From Bacillota bacterium (lineage in GTDB: Bacteria; Bacillota; Clostridia; Acetivibrionales; DTU013): 64,000 bases of DNA. A program made the translations under genes and the position numbers. Every line of letters starts with the position of its first letter. Position 1 is the stretch's first letter. The notes under the pieces are model-generated. The model was not told where the DNA came from. It did no database searches and saw nothing but the letters and a program-made list of their open reading frames with translations. This document shows, in pieces, positions 17,556-25,373 of this stretch. The stretch is from positions 1 to 64,000 of the forward strand of contig JAEYRB010000054.1 in assembly GCA_023409735.1 (NCBI GenBank). Reading direction: 5' to 3'.

Positions 17556-17963
17556 TTAATCCGTATTTAATATAAAAATGTGCTTTCTATATTTCTCTGC
17601 TTCAACTGAATATTGCTTCTGAAGTGATCTTTTGAGCCTGTCATCGGTCGTAATAAAGCTTATACCATAGACATACTCCAGTACTTCTGAATTTTCACAA
17701 TGTACAGCATAGCCTTCAATTTGATGCTCCTCACCGCCGATTGTAAAGTTAACTTCTATTATAAAATTGCTGTCCATCGGTAGCCTGAGAGACGTGACAA
17801 ATCTGAGTCCTCCTTGACATATCTCCAATATTTTTACCGTTGTCGTGCCGGTACTTACAACTCTATCACCTACACGCACTATCCTAATGCTGCCGTTGAA
17901 TGGCATCGAAGGAGTAAAACGCAGGTATTTTCTTACATGATTTCTGTATTCCAATACCATCAC
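17556..17963 (-). CDS. PilZ-domain protein, possible c-di-GMP receptor
   Basis: The 135-residue product is a single PilZ barrel. The RxxxR element is present as RKYLR near residue 10. The second canonical motif (D/NxSxxG) is altered to EICQGG, so c-di-GMP binding is uncertain. The start is ambiguous: GTG 17963, ATG 17960 or TTG 17954, the last having GGGCAGG at the best distance. The upstream aminotransferase gene ends 41 nt away on the same strand, so they may share a transcript. Confidence 0.75.
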   Translation of the reverse strand: MMVLEYRNHVRKYLRFTPSMPFNGSIRIVRVGDRVVSTGTTTVKILEICQGGLRFVTSLRLPMDSNFIIEVNFTIGGEEHQIEGYAVHCENSEVLEYVYGISFITTDDRLKRSLQKQYSVEAEKYRKHIFILNTD

Positions 17964-18004
17964 CTGCCCGGAAATATATCGTCCAGTAAACTGGCAGTAC
18001 TAGA

Positions 18005-18838
18005 TTACCATTTATTTACATTTCCATCAATATATTTCTCAAGGATCAAATCATATTCTTTCTTGACAGCTGCGATTACACTGTTTTTGGGTGAGTTAAG
18101 TGGTTTCTCGTCAACCATCGATATGGGAAGTACCTTAATTGAGGTGCCTGACAGGAATGCGCCTTCTGCCTGAGAAATCTTACAGGCATCCATAAACTGT
18201 TCTTCCATTCTGCAGCCTGCCCGTCTGCATGCTTCAATTACATACTTTCTTGTAACACCCTTAAGAACAGCTTCACCCGGTGCAGTCCAAATCTCTCCAT
18301 CCATTACAAAGAAAGCATTTGATCTGCTGCCCTCTGTGATTCTTCCTTGACCATCCACAAGCAGCACCTCGTAGAAGCCGCCATCTTCTATCTTTTTTGC
18401 AACTGCAGCCTTATAGCTTTGATTAATGATCTTGGCATTGGGATTTTTTCTTTCTATTTCAAATAAGCCTGTTTTTACACCGGCATCTGCTTCCTCCCTT
18501 GTAGGATAGAAAGCCTTTTTTATGTATATCAGCTGCTTCTGGTCTTTACCCTGTCCGGCTACAATTACCATTATGTTGCATATACTTTGCTTATTTGCCT
18601 TAAGCAGTGTTTTGATGTTATCAGCCATTTGCTCTGCCGTCATTTCAAGGTCAGCACCAATCGCCGTCAAGGTATCCTTCATCCTCTTATAATGGTCCTC
18701 ATAAAAAAGCGGAACACCATTTATTATTCTGATTACTTCATAAGCTGTCTTTCCTAATGAAGTATCAATGCTTATTTCCTCAGAAGCATCCACTATCATA
18801 TTGTTATAAATCATATATTGGCCTGTATTATCGTTCAT
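18005..18838 (-). CDS. Class IV PLP aminotransferase
   Basis: A 277-residue fold-type IV PLP enzyme, the group that includes branched-chain and D-amino acid aminotransferases and aminodeoxychorismate lyase (PabC). The Lys in NQSYKAAVAKK fits the Schiff-base position, ITEGSRSNAFFV matches the phosphate-cup glutamate/serine motif, and GVTRKYVIEAC and SGTSIKVLPI are also family marks. The short length fits PabC- or D-amino-acid-transaminase-like members better than BCAT (about 300-360 residues). Substrate is not determined. Confidence 0.88.
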   Translation of the reverse strand: MNDNTGQYMIYNNMIVDASEEISIDTSLGKTAYEVIRIINGVPLFYEDHYKRMKDTLTAIGADLEMTAEQMADNIKTLLKANKQSICNIMVIVAGQGKDQKQLIYIKKAFYPTREEADAGVKTGLFEIERKNPNAKIINQSYKAAVAKKIEDGGFYEVLLVDGQGRITEGSRSNAFFVMDGEIWTAPGEAVLKGVTRKYVIEACRRAGCRMEEQFMDACKISQAEGAFLSGTSIKVLPISMVDEKPLNSPKNSVIAAVKKEYDLILEKYIDGNVNKW

Positions 18839-19028
18839 ATAATTTCTTCTATGATGTATTTATAACAAAATACATCACTACATTCCTTTCTATAATTTAT
18901 GTACAGATTTTGATCTATTCTTATTTCTATATTCGGATTGCTTTATATGTGTTTCATCATAAGCAGACCTGGGTTAGTGTTATTTACATTAGTCTCATTT
19001 CGCTACTTTCTTAACTAGCCTCTTTTCG

Positions 19029-19160
19029 TCAGTATCTCATCTCCATTAATCTTCTCTCTTTAGCTTTGGCAACTGTTTCTCTCATCCTTAGTTTTTCTAA
19101 AATATCAATACTACCGGCAAGTTGGTTCAGTTTCTTTATTGCCATAGTTAATAAAATCAC
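19029..19160 (-). CDS. Possible small protein coupled to the HAD gene
   Basis: An open frame of 43 codons from GTG 19160 (or 38 codons from ATG 19145) follows the HAD gene directly; the GTG overlaps the HAD stop as GTGA, an arrangement typical of translational coupling. The predicted peptide is basic and helical (LRMRETVAKAKERRLMEM). Codons look natural for the genome, but no ribosome binding site other than the coupled stop is seen and no family is recognised. The rest of 18839-19028 holds nothing I can support. Confidence 0.35.
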   Translation of the reverse strand: MILLTMAIKKLNQLAGSIDILEKLRMRETVAKAKERRLMEMRY

Positions 19161-19867
19161 ATCTTATCTATCAAATTTTTTAGATCAATAAATGACGTTA
19201 CCCTGTCCGGCACATCTAAGTGCTTATTATATCTATCCAGAAGGATAGTAGTCATTCCAAGCTCCTTAGGCGCAATGTAATCATTTATGTAATCGTCACC
19301 CACAAATACTACCTCTTTGGGATCAGTTCCCGCCTTTTTCAGCGCCCTCTCATAAATAGCATTATGCGGCTTCTTCCAGCCTTCAGCTACAGATGTAATA
19401 ACAAAATCAAATAAACTCTTTATATTGTGCTGCTCCAACATTTCTTCTATACCATTTATCACCATAAAGTTTGAGACAATACCAAGCTTATAACTTTCCT
19501 TTAGCTGCGGCAGCATCTCAAGTACATCATTATGTATGAAGCTTCCCAAGTAGTAATTTTTGCAATAATTTGTATACAGCTTGTCGGCTGCCTTTTCCAT
19601 GAGTCCAAATGGCATATCCTGCTGACTTAGTTTGATTAAATACAAGAATCTCTGCCGCATCTCATATTCAGCATGTTCGGGCAGTCTTTCAGCCAGCTCC
19701 TGCTTTGCCAGCATATAATACCTGAAATAATCGTCAAAGTCGTCCCACTTATCCTCTATTCCCGACCCGAAATAGCTCCACGCAGCATAGTCCTTCATGT
19801 TGGGCAGTTTGCGCAGATCGATTACCGTTTCCATTCCATCGAAAAAAATATATTTAAATTGTTTAAT
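19157..19867 (-). CDS. HAD-superfamily hydrolase, apparent ATT start
   Basis: A HAD phosphatase/dehalogenase-like protein of about 236 residues. Motif II (GIVSNFM), motif III Lys (GWKKPHNAIYERALKKAG) and motif IV (VVFVGDDYINDYIAPKELG) are clear. Motif I, with the nucleophilic Asp, is KYIFFDGMETVIDL, but it lies before the first ATG (19834), which falls inside the motif. The in-frame frame opens only 12 codons further up and contains no ATG, GTG or TTG. ATT at 19865-19867 has AGGTGGTG 7 nt upstream and gives MKQFKYIFFDG. A sequencing error is the alternative. Substrate unknown. Confidence 0.85.
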   Translation of the reverse strand: MKQFKYIFFDGMETVIDLRKLPNMKDYAAWSYFGSGIEDKWDDFDDYFRYYMLAKQELAERLPEHAEYEMRQRFLYLIKLSQQDMPFGLMEKAADKLYTNYCKNYYLGSFIHNDVLEMLPQLKESYKLGIVSNFMVINGIEEMLEQHNIKSLFDFVITSVAEGWKKPHNAIYERALKKAGTDPKEVVFVGDDYINDYIAPKELGMTTILLDRYNKHLDVPDRVTSFIDLKNLIDKM

Positions 19868-20033
19868 AGTTATTCACCACCTGTTTACAAGATATAGGAA
19901 CAGTAATTTGTATTGCTATTTGCTCTTCAGTATGCAAAAAATTTAATTTGTGTAGCACCTTGTTACAGTTATCTATGGAGATTATAATTTAATATGTAAC
20001 ATTCTTCAATCAGCATTTTTATGGGAGGCTTTT

Positions 20034-20234
20034 ATGGGTACAGTAAAGGATTTCAAAAATATAACTAACTGGGATGAGCTTTTTGACATGACTAATGAAT
20101 ATCTTACATTTTTATTGGAACAGGATTTTGTAACACACGACATGGTTATAAAGACCACTCATGATATTCTAAAAAACGCAGGCTATAATTATGCCTATGA
20201 AGATGTTGAAAAGGAATACTACAGCGGCTTCTGA
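20034..20234 (+). CDS. Small protein of unknown function
   Basis: A 66-residue acidic, probably helical protein with a good GGGAGG site before ATG. It has no Cys, no signal peptide and no membrane segment. The sequence (NWDELFDMTNEYLTFLLEQD and so on) is not a family I recognise. It stands alone between divergent HAD and convergent esterase-side genes. Confidence 0.65.
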   Translation: MGTVKDFKNITNWDELFDMTNEYLTFLLEQDFVTHDMVIKTTHDILKNAGYNYAYEDVEKEYYSGF

Positions 20235-20279
20235 GTATTCCTCTCACAACATGTATATTAAAAATTACGTCAGTATTAA

Positions 20280-20495
20280 CTAGTATGTCTCCGGATTCAG
20301 AGCATTCTTCATAGCATTGACATACTCATCTCTGCCCCATAATCATTCTAGCTGTTATCTTTACGAACGGCGATTTTTCTACAGGCGCTACCGGTAAATT
20401 CCTAATATAACAGCAAGATTCTTTGTCATATCAAGCTCTGGCATTTTAGCATGTACATACCTCAGTTTCGGCAATGCTCTTTTACCAGCTTTCAT
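20280..20495 (-). pseudogene. Frameshifted remnant of a short gene behind the esterase gene
   Basis: One base after the esterase stop (TAA-T-ATG) a frame starts at 20495 with GAGGAG 7 nt upstream. It reads 35 codons (MKAGKRALPKLRYVHAKMPE...) to a stop at 20388. Two other frames continue plausible protein in order: APVEKSPFVKITARMIMG and then WGRDEYVNAMKNALNPETY up to the stop at 20280. This suggests one gene of about 70 codons broken by two frameshifts. The family is not recognised. Alternatively only the 35-codon frame is real. Confidence 0.4.
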
Positions 20496-20496
20496 A

Positions 20497-21297
20497 TTAT
20501 TTCTCCTCAATTGCCCATAGAATAGCCTTTTCAATGTACTCGTTCCAGAATTTCCAGTTATGCTCACCGGGACCTTCAACATAGGTATGCTTAATACCTG
20601 TTGATGTAAGCACATTATGAAAGCTTCTGTTAACATTGAGAAGATCATCTTCAGTTCCGCATGCAATATAAAAATCAGGTATTTTACAGCCTTCTTCTTT
20701 CATTTTAACTACAAGAGCTTCAGGATCTTTGTCACTTCCAAGCAGCTGGTTAAGATCTCCAAACACTCTTGAATAATATTTTTGATCAGCTATACCATTG
20801 TTATAACCAGCCGGCATGCCTGCAATGTCATTAGCTATAAGAGCAGAGGAAAGGGCAATGATACGTCCGAAATTATGCGAATACTTCAATCCGTCCCTTA
20901 CTGCACCATAACCACCCATAGATAGTCCGCCGATAAAAGTATCCTCTGCTTTCCCTGTAAGCGGGAACATCCTGCGGGTGAATTCCACCAGCTCATTGCC
21001 AATAAAATCTGCATACATGATTCCCATGTCATCATCATTCAAATAAAAGAAATTATCTCCCGCCGGCATAAATACTGCAATATTATGCTTTATGGAAAAC
21101 TCCTGTATATTGCTTGAGGTGATCCAATCATTGAAGCTGCCCGTGTAGCCATGCAGCAAATAAAGAGCTTTCATGGGCCTTTCAGTGCTTTCCCCTCCGC
21201 CCGGTATATCCAATCTATCCAGCGGAACAAGAGCATTGAATGTTGTATTTTTGTTTAATGCCTTTGAGAAATAATTCACCTGTAAAAATGCCATCAT
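20497..21297 (-). CDS. Alpha/beta-hydrolase esterase, EstA/FrmB-like
   Basis: The product (about 266 residues) belongs to the esterase D/tributyrin esterase group of alpha/beta-hydrolases. The nucleophile elbow GGLSMGGYGAV, the Asp region CGTEDDLLNVNR and the His in EGPGEHNWKFW form the triad, and YLLHGYTGSFNDW holds the oxyanion site. No signal peptide, so intracellular. ATG 21297 or 21294 follow AGGAAGG; the GTG at 21303 is part of that site. Likely acts on small acyl esters; carbohydrate esters are possible given the neighbouring glycan island but this is not shown. Confidence 0.9.
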   Translation of the reverse strand: MMAFLQVNYFSKALNKNTTFNALVPLDRLDIPGGGESTERPMKALYLLHGYTGSFNDWITSSNIQEFSIKHNIAVFMPAGDNFFYLNDDDMGIMYADFIGNELVEFTRRMFPLTGKAEDTFIGGLSMGGYGAVRDGLKYSHNFGRIIALSSALIANDIAGMPAGYNNGIADQKYYSRVFGDLNQLLGSDKDPEALVVKMKEEGCKIPDFYIACGTEDDLLNVNRSFHNVLTSTGIKHTYVEGPGEHNWKFWNEYIEKAILWAIEEK

Positions 21298-21381
21298 GTA
21301 CACCTTCCTATCCTATGGAATTTTCATATAAAAATATTATATTTTATTTATACATGAAATACAATGCAGCGGATTATTCCA

Positions 21382-21574
21382 GTTATTGTTTTACAACTCA
21401 CCAATGGTGAGATTGTTGCCATTGATAGTAAGGCATTAAGAGGCTTTAAAAATGGGAAAAAGTGCAATTTACTTAGTAAGCGCATGGGCTAATACAAATG
21501 GTATTGTACTGGGACAAAGATGGTCAATGAAAAAACAAACGAGATTAAGCAATCCCAGAATTGCTCGCTCATGA
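21382..21574 (+). mobile_element. Remnant of an ISAs1-family transposase
   Basis: Two frames in sequence give TNGEIVAIDSKALRGFKNG and then GKSAIYLVSAWANTNGIVLG, which match the DDE-core region of ISAs1/COG5433 transposases (IDGKALRG ... AIHLVSAWA ... LGQ). A frameshift joins them and a stop ends the second after RLSNPRIARS. The rest of the gene is missing. No terminal inverted repeats were found. It marks the left edge of the higher-GC island. Confidence 0.65.
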
Positions 21575-21648
21575 CCAAGTCGGCCGCTGAGCTGGCTCCT
21601 ACTTCTTTCCATTATATATCGCATCAAGATTAACACGTTGACATGTAA

Positions 21649-22548
21649 TTAATTTTTTCTTAATTTGAAAAAAAAATCTGCGAATATTTGATCCCTGTCT
21701 ACATGTATGGCGCTCTTTATAAAATGCCGACTGTCATCAAAACTCCAAGTCAGTTGCTCTGTTACAATCGGACTATGCACGATTCTGGTAGGTACCCATT
21801 CCGGATTAACCAACCATGCGATAGCGGCAATGTCCCAGATTACTTTTGACCATCCAAATGACTGATCGCAGTATCCTTTCACGATATCAGTCAAATATGC
21901 GCCGATACCGTCCTGACCTTTAAGATAGTATTCAAGCTCAGGGATCGTCGTTATTAGATGGCTTGCGACACCCTGGCACGGTATATGAACCAACGGGACG
22001 CCGCTATCAAAAATGATTCTGGCGGCATGTATATCCTGTTTGAGGTTGAATTCATTTGTATCCTTCCAATGGAATGCATTTCCTCCCAACCACACCACCA
22101 CAATCTTATTGATGATTTTCGGCTCCATCAAGATCGCGGATGCTATATTGGTTATGGCGCCTATACCTACAACGTAGAGACGGTCTCCCTGAAATGATAA
22201 GGCTCGTTTCACTAGATCGCGGGCAGCATCACTCTCCTGAGGAGTATTGAGATCATGCAGATATGCTCGAGAACCATGGAACACAAAGTCTTGTGAAGGA
22301 ATATGAAACATGCTAAGGACTCTCAATATCTCTTCATAGCTCTTTTGCATTCCATCTTCCGGACTACACGACCGGTGATTAAAAAAAGGGGCGGCATACA
22401 CTGCTTCAATATGAAGGGCGTTTGATGAATTCACCGCATAGGCAAGTGCGAACTGATCATCCACCTCATTGTATGCATCGGTATCTAAAACCATATGAAT
22501 CTTCTTCCTAGGGTGTTGCAGTCGTTCCAACAGTTCTTTGTCATCCAT
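21649..22548 (-). CDS. Nucleoside hydrolase (IUNH superfamily)
   Basis: A 299-residue member of the inosine-uridine nucleoside hydrolase family, which splits N-glycosidic bonds of ribonucleosides. The Ca-binding start motif appears as DTDAYNEVDDQFALAYAV, typical of the family (DTDxxNExDD), and IVVVWLGGNAFHW fits the later GG region. AGAGGGAG precedes ATG 22548. It is the last gene in the direction of the glycan operon but is separated from the GH2 gene by an IS3 remnant, so it may be a separate unit. True substrate may differ from nucleosides. Confidence 0.88.
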   Translation of the reverse strand: MDDKELLERLQHPRKKIHMVLDTDAYNEVDDQFALAYAVNSSNALHIEAVYAAPFFNHRSCSPEDGMQKSYEEILRVLSMFHIPSQDFVFHGSRAYLHDLNTPQESDAARDLVKRALSFQGDRLYVVGIGAITNIASAILMEPKIINKIVVVWLGGNAFHWKDTNEFNLKQDIHAARIIFDSGVPLVHIPCQGVASHLITTIPELEYYLKGQDGIGAYLTDIVKGYCDQSFGWSKVIWDIAAIAWLVNPEWVPTRIVHSPIVTEQLTWSFDDSRHFIKSAIHVDRDQIFADFFFKLRKN

Positions 22549-22600
22549 ATTGCTCTCCCTCTCTTATTTTTTATTTTAGCATTTGGGCCCACTTTGTCAC

Positions 22601-22860
22601 AGGAGATTAGGGATTATTCTGTATAAATCTATACTTAGCTTTTGTTGACTTGCGAAGTAGGCCGCTGCTCTTATTAGCATGTCACGCTCTATTTTAACCC
22701 CGGAAAGTAGGTATCTGTTTTCTTCTACGAGTGCGGCGTTCTTCATCTTGCCGCTATCGACTGTATATTTCGCCACCAGTTATACAAAAGGTTTTCATGA
22801 ATAACCAGATCCTCTGCTATATCTTTCACAGGTTTGGACTTGTATACAATAACTTAACCG
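22601..22860 (-). mobile_element. Remnant of an IS3-family OrfA
   Basis: On the minus strand one frame reads SKPVKDIAEDLVIHENLLYNW, the helix-turn-helix of IS3 OrfA proteins, and after a frameshift another reads ALVEENRYLLSGVKIERDM followed by LIRAAAYFASQQK, matching the leucine-zipper end of OrfA (EENRRLK...ERDILKKAAAYFA). OrfB is absent. It lies inside the higher-GC island between the nucleoside hydrolase and GH2 genes. Confidence 0.7.
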
Positions 22861-22880
22861 TTTTCATATATACAGATTAT

Positions 22881-25331
22881 TCAATGAATCATTAGCTGAC
22901 AACGGAATTCTGCCAAATTCAACGTCTTATTGATCTGATTGTATGGAACGGTAACAATCACTTCCTCCTGTCCATGGATATCAAACCAATTGTCACTAAA
23001 AATGCAGTCGGCTTCACGCAGCTCCAGACATACACTTTTTGCATATGCAAGAGCGGTCAAGCGGATAGAGAAGCAATCTGCTTCCTGCGTTACTGAGGCG
23101 TGTATCCTGGGATCTAGAAAGTTAAAATGCTTAGGCATGACAAACAGATTGCTGCCCCGGCTCACTATCTGCTCCCCCTCAATCAATGAATACTCTATGT
23201 ATCGGTTTCGGCGTTCTTCAATACCAGCAAGTAAGTCGGAAAGGTCAAGTACGATGCAATCCTGCGCTGTGTGTGGTGGTACTGTAACCGGGGCTTCTCC
23301 CGCCCGTAACACTTTGGCGGTATGATCTCTTAGAGCCCATTTAATAGTACCATTCACCGCTTCAAAACGTTCATTACTGACATTGAGCACAATAGCCCCA
23401 CGGTCTTCTTCATTCATCGACAACAATACAGGTGCATAGAAGCGCCGCGCATAATAATGAAGGGCCTTCCAACGGCCGAAATAATCGATGCTTGACCAGG
23501 ATATGATAGGATTGGAATCGTTAAGCTGCCAATAGGTGGAACCCATACAGCGTCCACGGTTGCGGCGCATATGCTCCACATTGGCGCGTATAGCTTCTGC
23601 CTGCAATAGCTGCGTGGCATCAATCACTCCTTCAAAGCTGTAGGGATATGGCACCATCTGGGACATGTAATACAATAATTTTTTAGTACCGTCGTCGCAT
23701 TTCTGATGGGCCTCCATGACGGCGGAGAATAGGTTCAAGTCCTCTTCTTCTGCAAAGGCGCGAACAGTCTTGATACAGGGAAGCGACATAAAACCATATT
23801 CCGAGCAAAAGCGGAAATAAAATTGGCGGAAATCAGTCAAAGGTTTCATACCGTGCCAAACATCCCAATAGTGTACATCGCCCCTATTGTAATCATTGGG
23901 ATTATCAAATCCCCCGCCGCAAGATGGGGACGAGGGCCAATAAAAGGTCTTAGGATCATATTCAAGACAGATGGCTGGAAACAATTCCTCAAATTGAAAT
24001 TGATAATCTCTTTTTAGATCGGGTTCCTGTGGGATGCCCCAACTATCCCACGCCGTTTCCATCTCGTTATTTCCGCACCATATTCCAAGGCAAGCATGAT
24101 GGCGAATGCGCTTGATATTGTTGATAAGCTCCTGAGTAATATTGGCAGTATATGCCTCATCCATACGGTATACCGCACAGGCGTACATAAAATCCTGCCA
24201 GACGATCAATCCCATTTCATCACAGAGATCATAGAACCAATCCTCCGGATAATAACCGCCACCCCACACGCGAATATGATTGAAATTTACTGCCACGCAT
24301 TGCGCCAGCAGCTGCCGAGTCTTCTCCGGGGCGCACCGTGCTATGATCTGGTCTTCTGGGACATAATCAGCGCCCATAGCAAAGATTTTCACACCGTTGA
24401 CCAAAAAGCAGAATTCCTGTCCCCATTCATCATTCTCCCGGCTGACCTCGATAGTACGTAGTCCGATGCGAAGCCGTTTTTCCTCGAGCTCCTTCTCCCC
24501 GGCGAAGAGCCCGACTTCTATCCCGTATAGCGGCTGCGCTCCGTAGCCATTCGGCCACCATATGTGTGGATCTGGTATAGTAAAGTGAACAAATGCCGAA
24601 CGTTCATCCAAAAAGACTTTTTCGACGGTTTCTGTTCCGTCAGGGGCGATAATCGCTACCATAGCCGACAGGGGCATGCCGTCAAATCGTTCCGTGTCTA
24701 CACGGACTACAAGATCGACCCCGCGATCATTGTGCTCCTGGGTCACATAGACTCCGTCGATACGAGCATGATTCACACCCATCAGGCTCACGGGCCGCCA
24801 GATACCCATATCAGGGAGCTGCGGCGCCCAATCCCAACCAAACATATAATGTGCCTTCCGCAGATACGGGTAGCCTGGAATCGTGGTGGCAACCCCCCAG
24901 AGAGGACGCTCTGTCTGTCTTTCTGTGATATAGCGGGTGGGTGAATCAAAATGGAGATGCAGCCTATTTCCGGATTCTTTCAACAAGTATTTAACTTCAT
25001 ACTCCCAGACACGATGCATATTGTCAACGCGACCAAGCACCGTATCATTTAATGTAATTTGGGCCAGGGTATCAATCCCGTCAAAGCAGAGAAAAATTTG
25101 TTGTGATTCCAATAGTGCTTCAGGCACATCGAAATCTCGTTCAAATTCGTAATCGTCAAGAGAGAGATCACGCACGTCGTACTGGTTCTCTCTGTAATAC
25201 GGATCGGGCAACATACCCTTCGTTAACAAATTTGAGTATACTGAACCAGGTACAACCACATCTAGCCAATCACAGGCGGATGTACTACGCATACGCCAGA
25301 TACCATTCAAATCTAACACTATTTTTTCCAT
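22881..25331 (-). CDS. GH2 beta-mannosidase-like glycosidase
   Basis: The 816-residue product has the GH2 layout: N-terminal jelly-roll (from residue 1), immunoglobulin-like domain (about 190-300) and TIM barrel. The acid/base Glu is in GIWCGNNEMETAWDSWG near residue 423 and the nucleophile Glu in RFCSEYGFMSLP near residue 511. The NPNDYNRGDVHYWDVWHG segment is typical of beta-mannosidases (EC 3.2.1.25). There is no signal peptide, so it acts in the cytoplasm on imported oligosaccharides. AGGAAAGG precedes ATG. It is 42 nt downstream of the cytoplasmic GH30 gene in the same operon. Confidence 0.9.
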   Translation of the reverse strand: MEKIVLDLNGIWRMRSTSACDWLDVVVPGSVYSNLLTKGMLPDPYYRENQYDVRDLSLDDYEFERDFDVPEALLESQQIFLCFDGIDTLAQITLNDTVLGRVDNMHRVWEYEVKYLLKESGNRLHLHFDSPTRYITERQTERPLWGVATTIPGYPYLRKAHYMFGWDWAPQLPDMGIWRPVSLMGVNHARIDGVYVTQEHNDRGVDLVVRVDTERFDGMPLSAMVAIIAPDGTETVEKVFLDERSAFVHFTIPDPHIWWPNGYGAQPLYGIEVGLFAGEKELEEKRLRIGLRTIEVSRENDEWGQEFCFLVNGVKIFAMGADYVPEDQIIARCAPEKTRQLLAQCVAVNFNHIRVWGGGYYPEDWFYDLCDEMGLIVWQDFMYACAVYRMDEAYTANITQELINNIKRIRHHACLGIWCGNNEMETAWDSWGIPQEPDLKRDYQFQFEELFPAICLEYDPKTFYWPSSPSCGGGFDNPNDYNRGDVHYWDVWHGMKPLTDFRQFYFRFCSEYGFMSLPCIKTVRAFAEEEDLNLFSAVMEAHQKCDDGTKKLLYYMSQMVPYPYSFEGVIDATQLLQAEAIRANVEHMRRNRGRCMGSTYWQLNDSNPIISWSSIDYFGRWKALHYYARRFYAPVLLSMNEEDRGAIVLNVSNERFEAVNGTIKWALRDHTAKVLRAGEAPVTVPPHTAQDCIVLDLSDLLAGIEERRNRYIEYSLIEGEQIVSRGSNLFVMPKHFNFLDPRIHASVTQEADCFSIRLTALAYAKSVCLELREADCIFSDNWFDIHGQEEVIVTVPYNQINKTLNLAEFRCQLMIH

Positions 25332-25373
25332 ATAAAAGCCTTTCCTATACTAATTTCCGACTCTCTAATAAAA

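Noticed and set aside
20388..20666. 92-codon minus-strand frame across the end of the esterase gene
   Set aside because: Its first two thirds overlap the esterase in another frame; only the last 35 codons behind the esterase stop have their own ribosome site.
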